The notes below the pieces were generated by a model, which ran no database searches, was not told where the DNA came from, and was given only the letters and a program-made list of their open reading frames with translations. Below are positions 12,864 to 13,062 of a DNA stretch of 13,062 bases, piece after piece. Position 1 is the first letter of the stretch. The number at the start of each line of letters is the position of its first letter. The translations under genes and the position numbers were made by a program. This DNA comes from CALJIC01 sp039805565 (GTDB lineage Bacteria; Chloroflexota; Chloroflexia; Chloroflexales; Roseiflexaceae), in NCBI GenBank assembly GCA_039805565.1, contig JBDLTZ010000022.1, forward strand, positions 1-13,062, given 5' to 3'.

Positions 12864-13062
12864 ACCGTGTGCTCCTTCGCTCAGTATACGGCAATGTATA
12901 GCAAAGACCCTCTGCGCCATGCGCGGAGGGGGGTGGTACTGAAATATACAGGGACTTGCGGGCTATCCTAGCATAAATCGGTTTAGGCGGCAATAGGGAG
13001 ACAGATAACAAAGTGTTAATCCGCGGTGGGCGCAGGGGAGAAAGCGTGGCGCCGCGGCGGGG
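12864..13062 (-). promoter_or_regulatory. Upstream region of the amylase gene
   Basis: No protein gene is visible in these 199 bases. On the minus strand TTGCCG (12993-12988), a 17-bp spacer and TAGGAT (12970-12965), preceded by TGC, form the best promoter; the leader would be about 95 nt. A second extended -10, TGC-TATACA (12903-12895), lies closer to the gene. Two small inverted repeats could be operators: TAACA-aag-TGTTA at 13006-13018, just upstream of the -35, and TATAC-6-GTATA at 12885-12900, near the second -10. The regulator is unknown. Confidence 0.5.

Noticed and set aside
12864..12920. Upstream ATG at 12920 as amylase start
   Set aside because: It has no ribosome site, would put 19 extra residues before the signal peptide, and overlaps a candidate -10 element. 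The ATG at 12863 has AAGGAG and begins a clean signal peptide.
10635..12971. Long plus-strand open frame of 778 codons opposite the amylase
   Set aside because: Low-complexity Ala/Val/Gly/Glu/Arg translation with no motif and no ribosome site. The opposite strand encodes an intact GH13 enzyme.

Overview
The window reads as ordinary chromosome of a GC-rich bacterium, most likely a member of the Chloroflexota (class Chloroflexia, filamentous Roseiflexus/Kouleothrix-like). This is inferred from the protein repertoire: a PxKF C-terminal domain behind a Thr/Pro/Asn linker, a Uma2-family protein, an alpha2-type glycyl-tRNA synthetase behind a T-box leader, and a CefD-like aminotransferase. No phage, plasmid, IS element, CRISPR array, rRNA or tRNA gene was found. 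Nine protein genes are supported.

Left part (1-1100): a leftward pair encodes a membrane-anchored cytochrome c and then a small four-helix membrane protein. A divergent promoter region separates it from dusB. Middle (1156-6720), all rightward: dusB (tRNA dihydrouridine synthase), a Xer-type tyrosine recombinase behind a strong promoter and a structured leader, a complete glycine T-box riboswitch with its terminator, glyS, and a class V aminotransferase. Right part (6791-12863), all leftward: a very large secreted alpha-amylase/neopullulanase (first in transcription order), pepF (oligoendopeptidase F), and a Uma2-family protein. A 12-bp hairpin at 6731-6768 separates the convergent halves.

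The genes do not form one pathway. Two (dusB, glyS) serve translation, one serves chromosome maintenance (Xer), the cytochrome pair serves electron transport, and the amylase and PepF serve polymer and peptide breakdown. The most informative non-coding element is the T-box (about 3486-3746). Stem I, the specifier loop (GGC), stem III, the antiterminator and the terminator can all be drawn base by base, and both the specifier and the UGGA bulge fit tRNA-Gly. The other notable pattern is a family of 7-nt-period repeats (consensus near GTCCTTC) in three intergenic spacers, with an unrelated heptamer array (CTCACGC) at the left edge. Several promoters share an extended -10 of the form TGS-TAnnnT. 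I see no convincing novel multi-gene system here.
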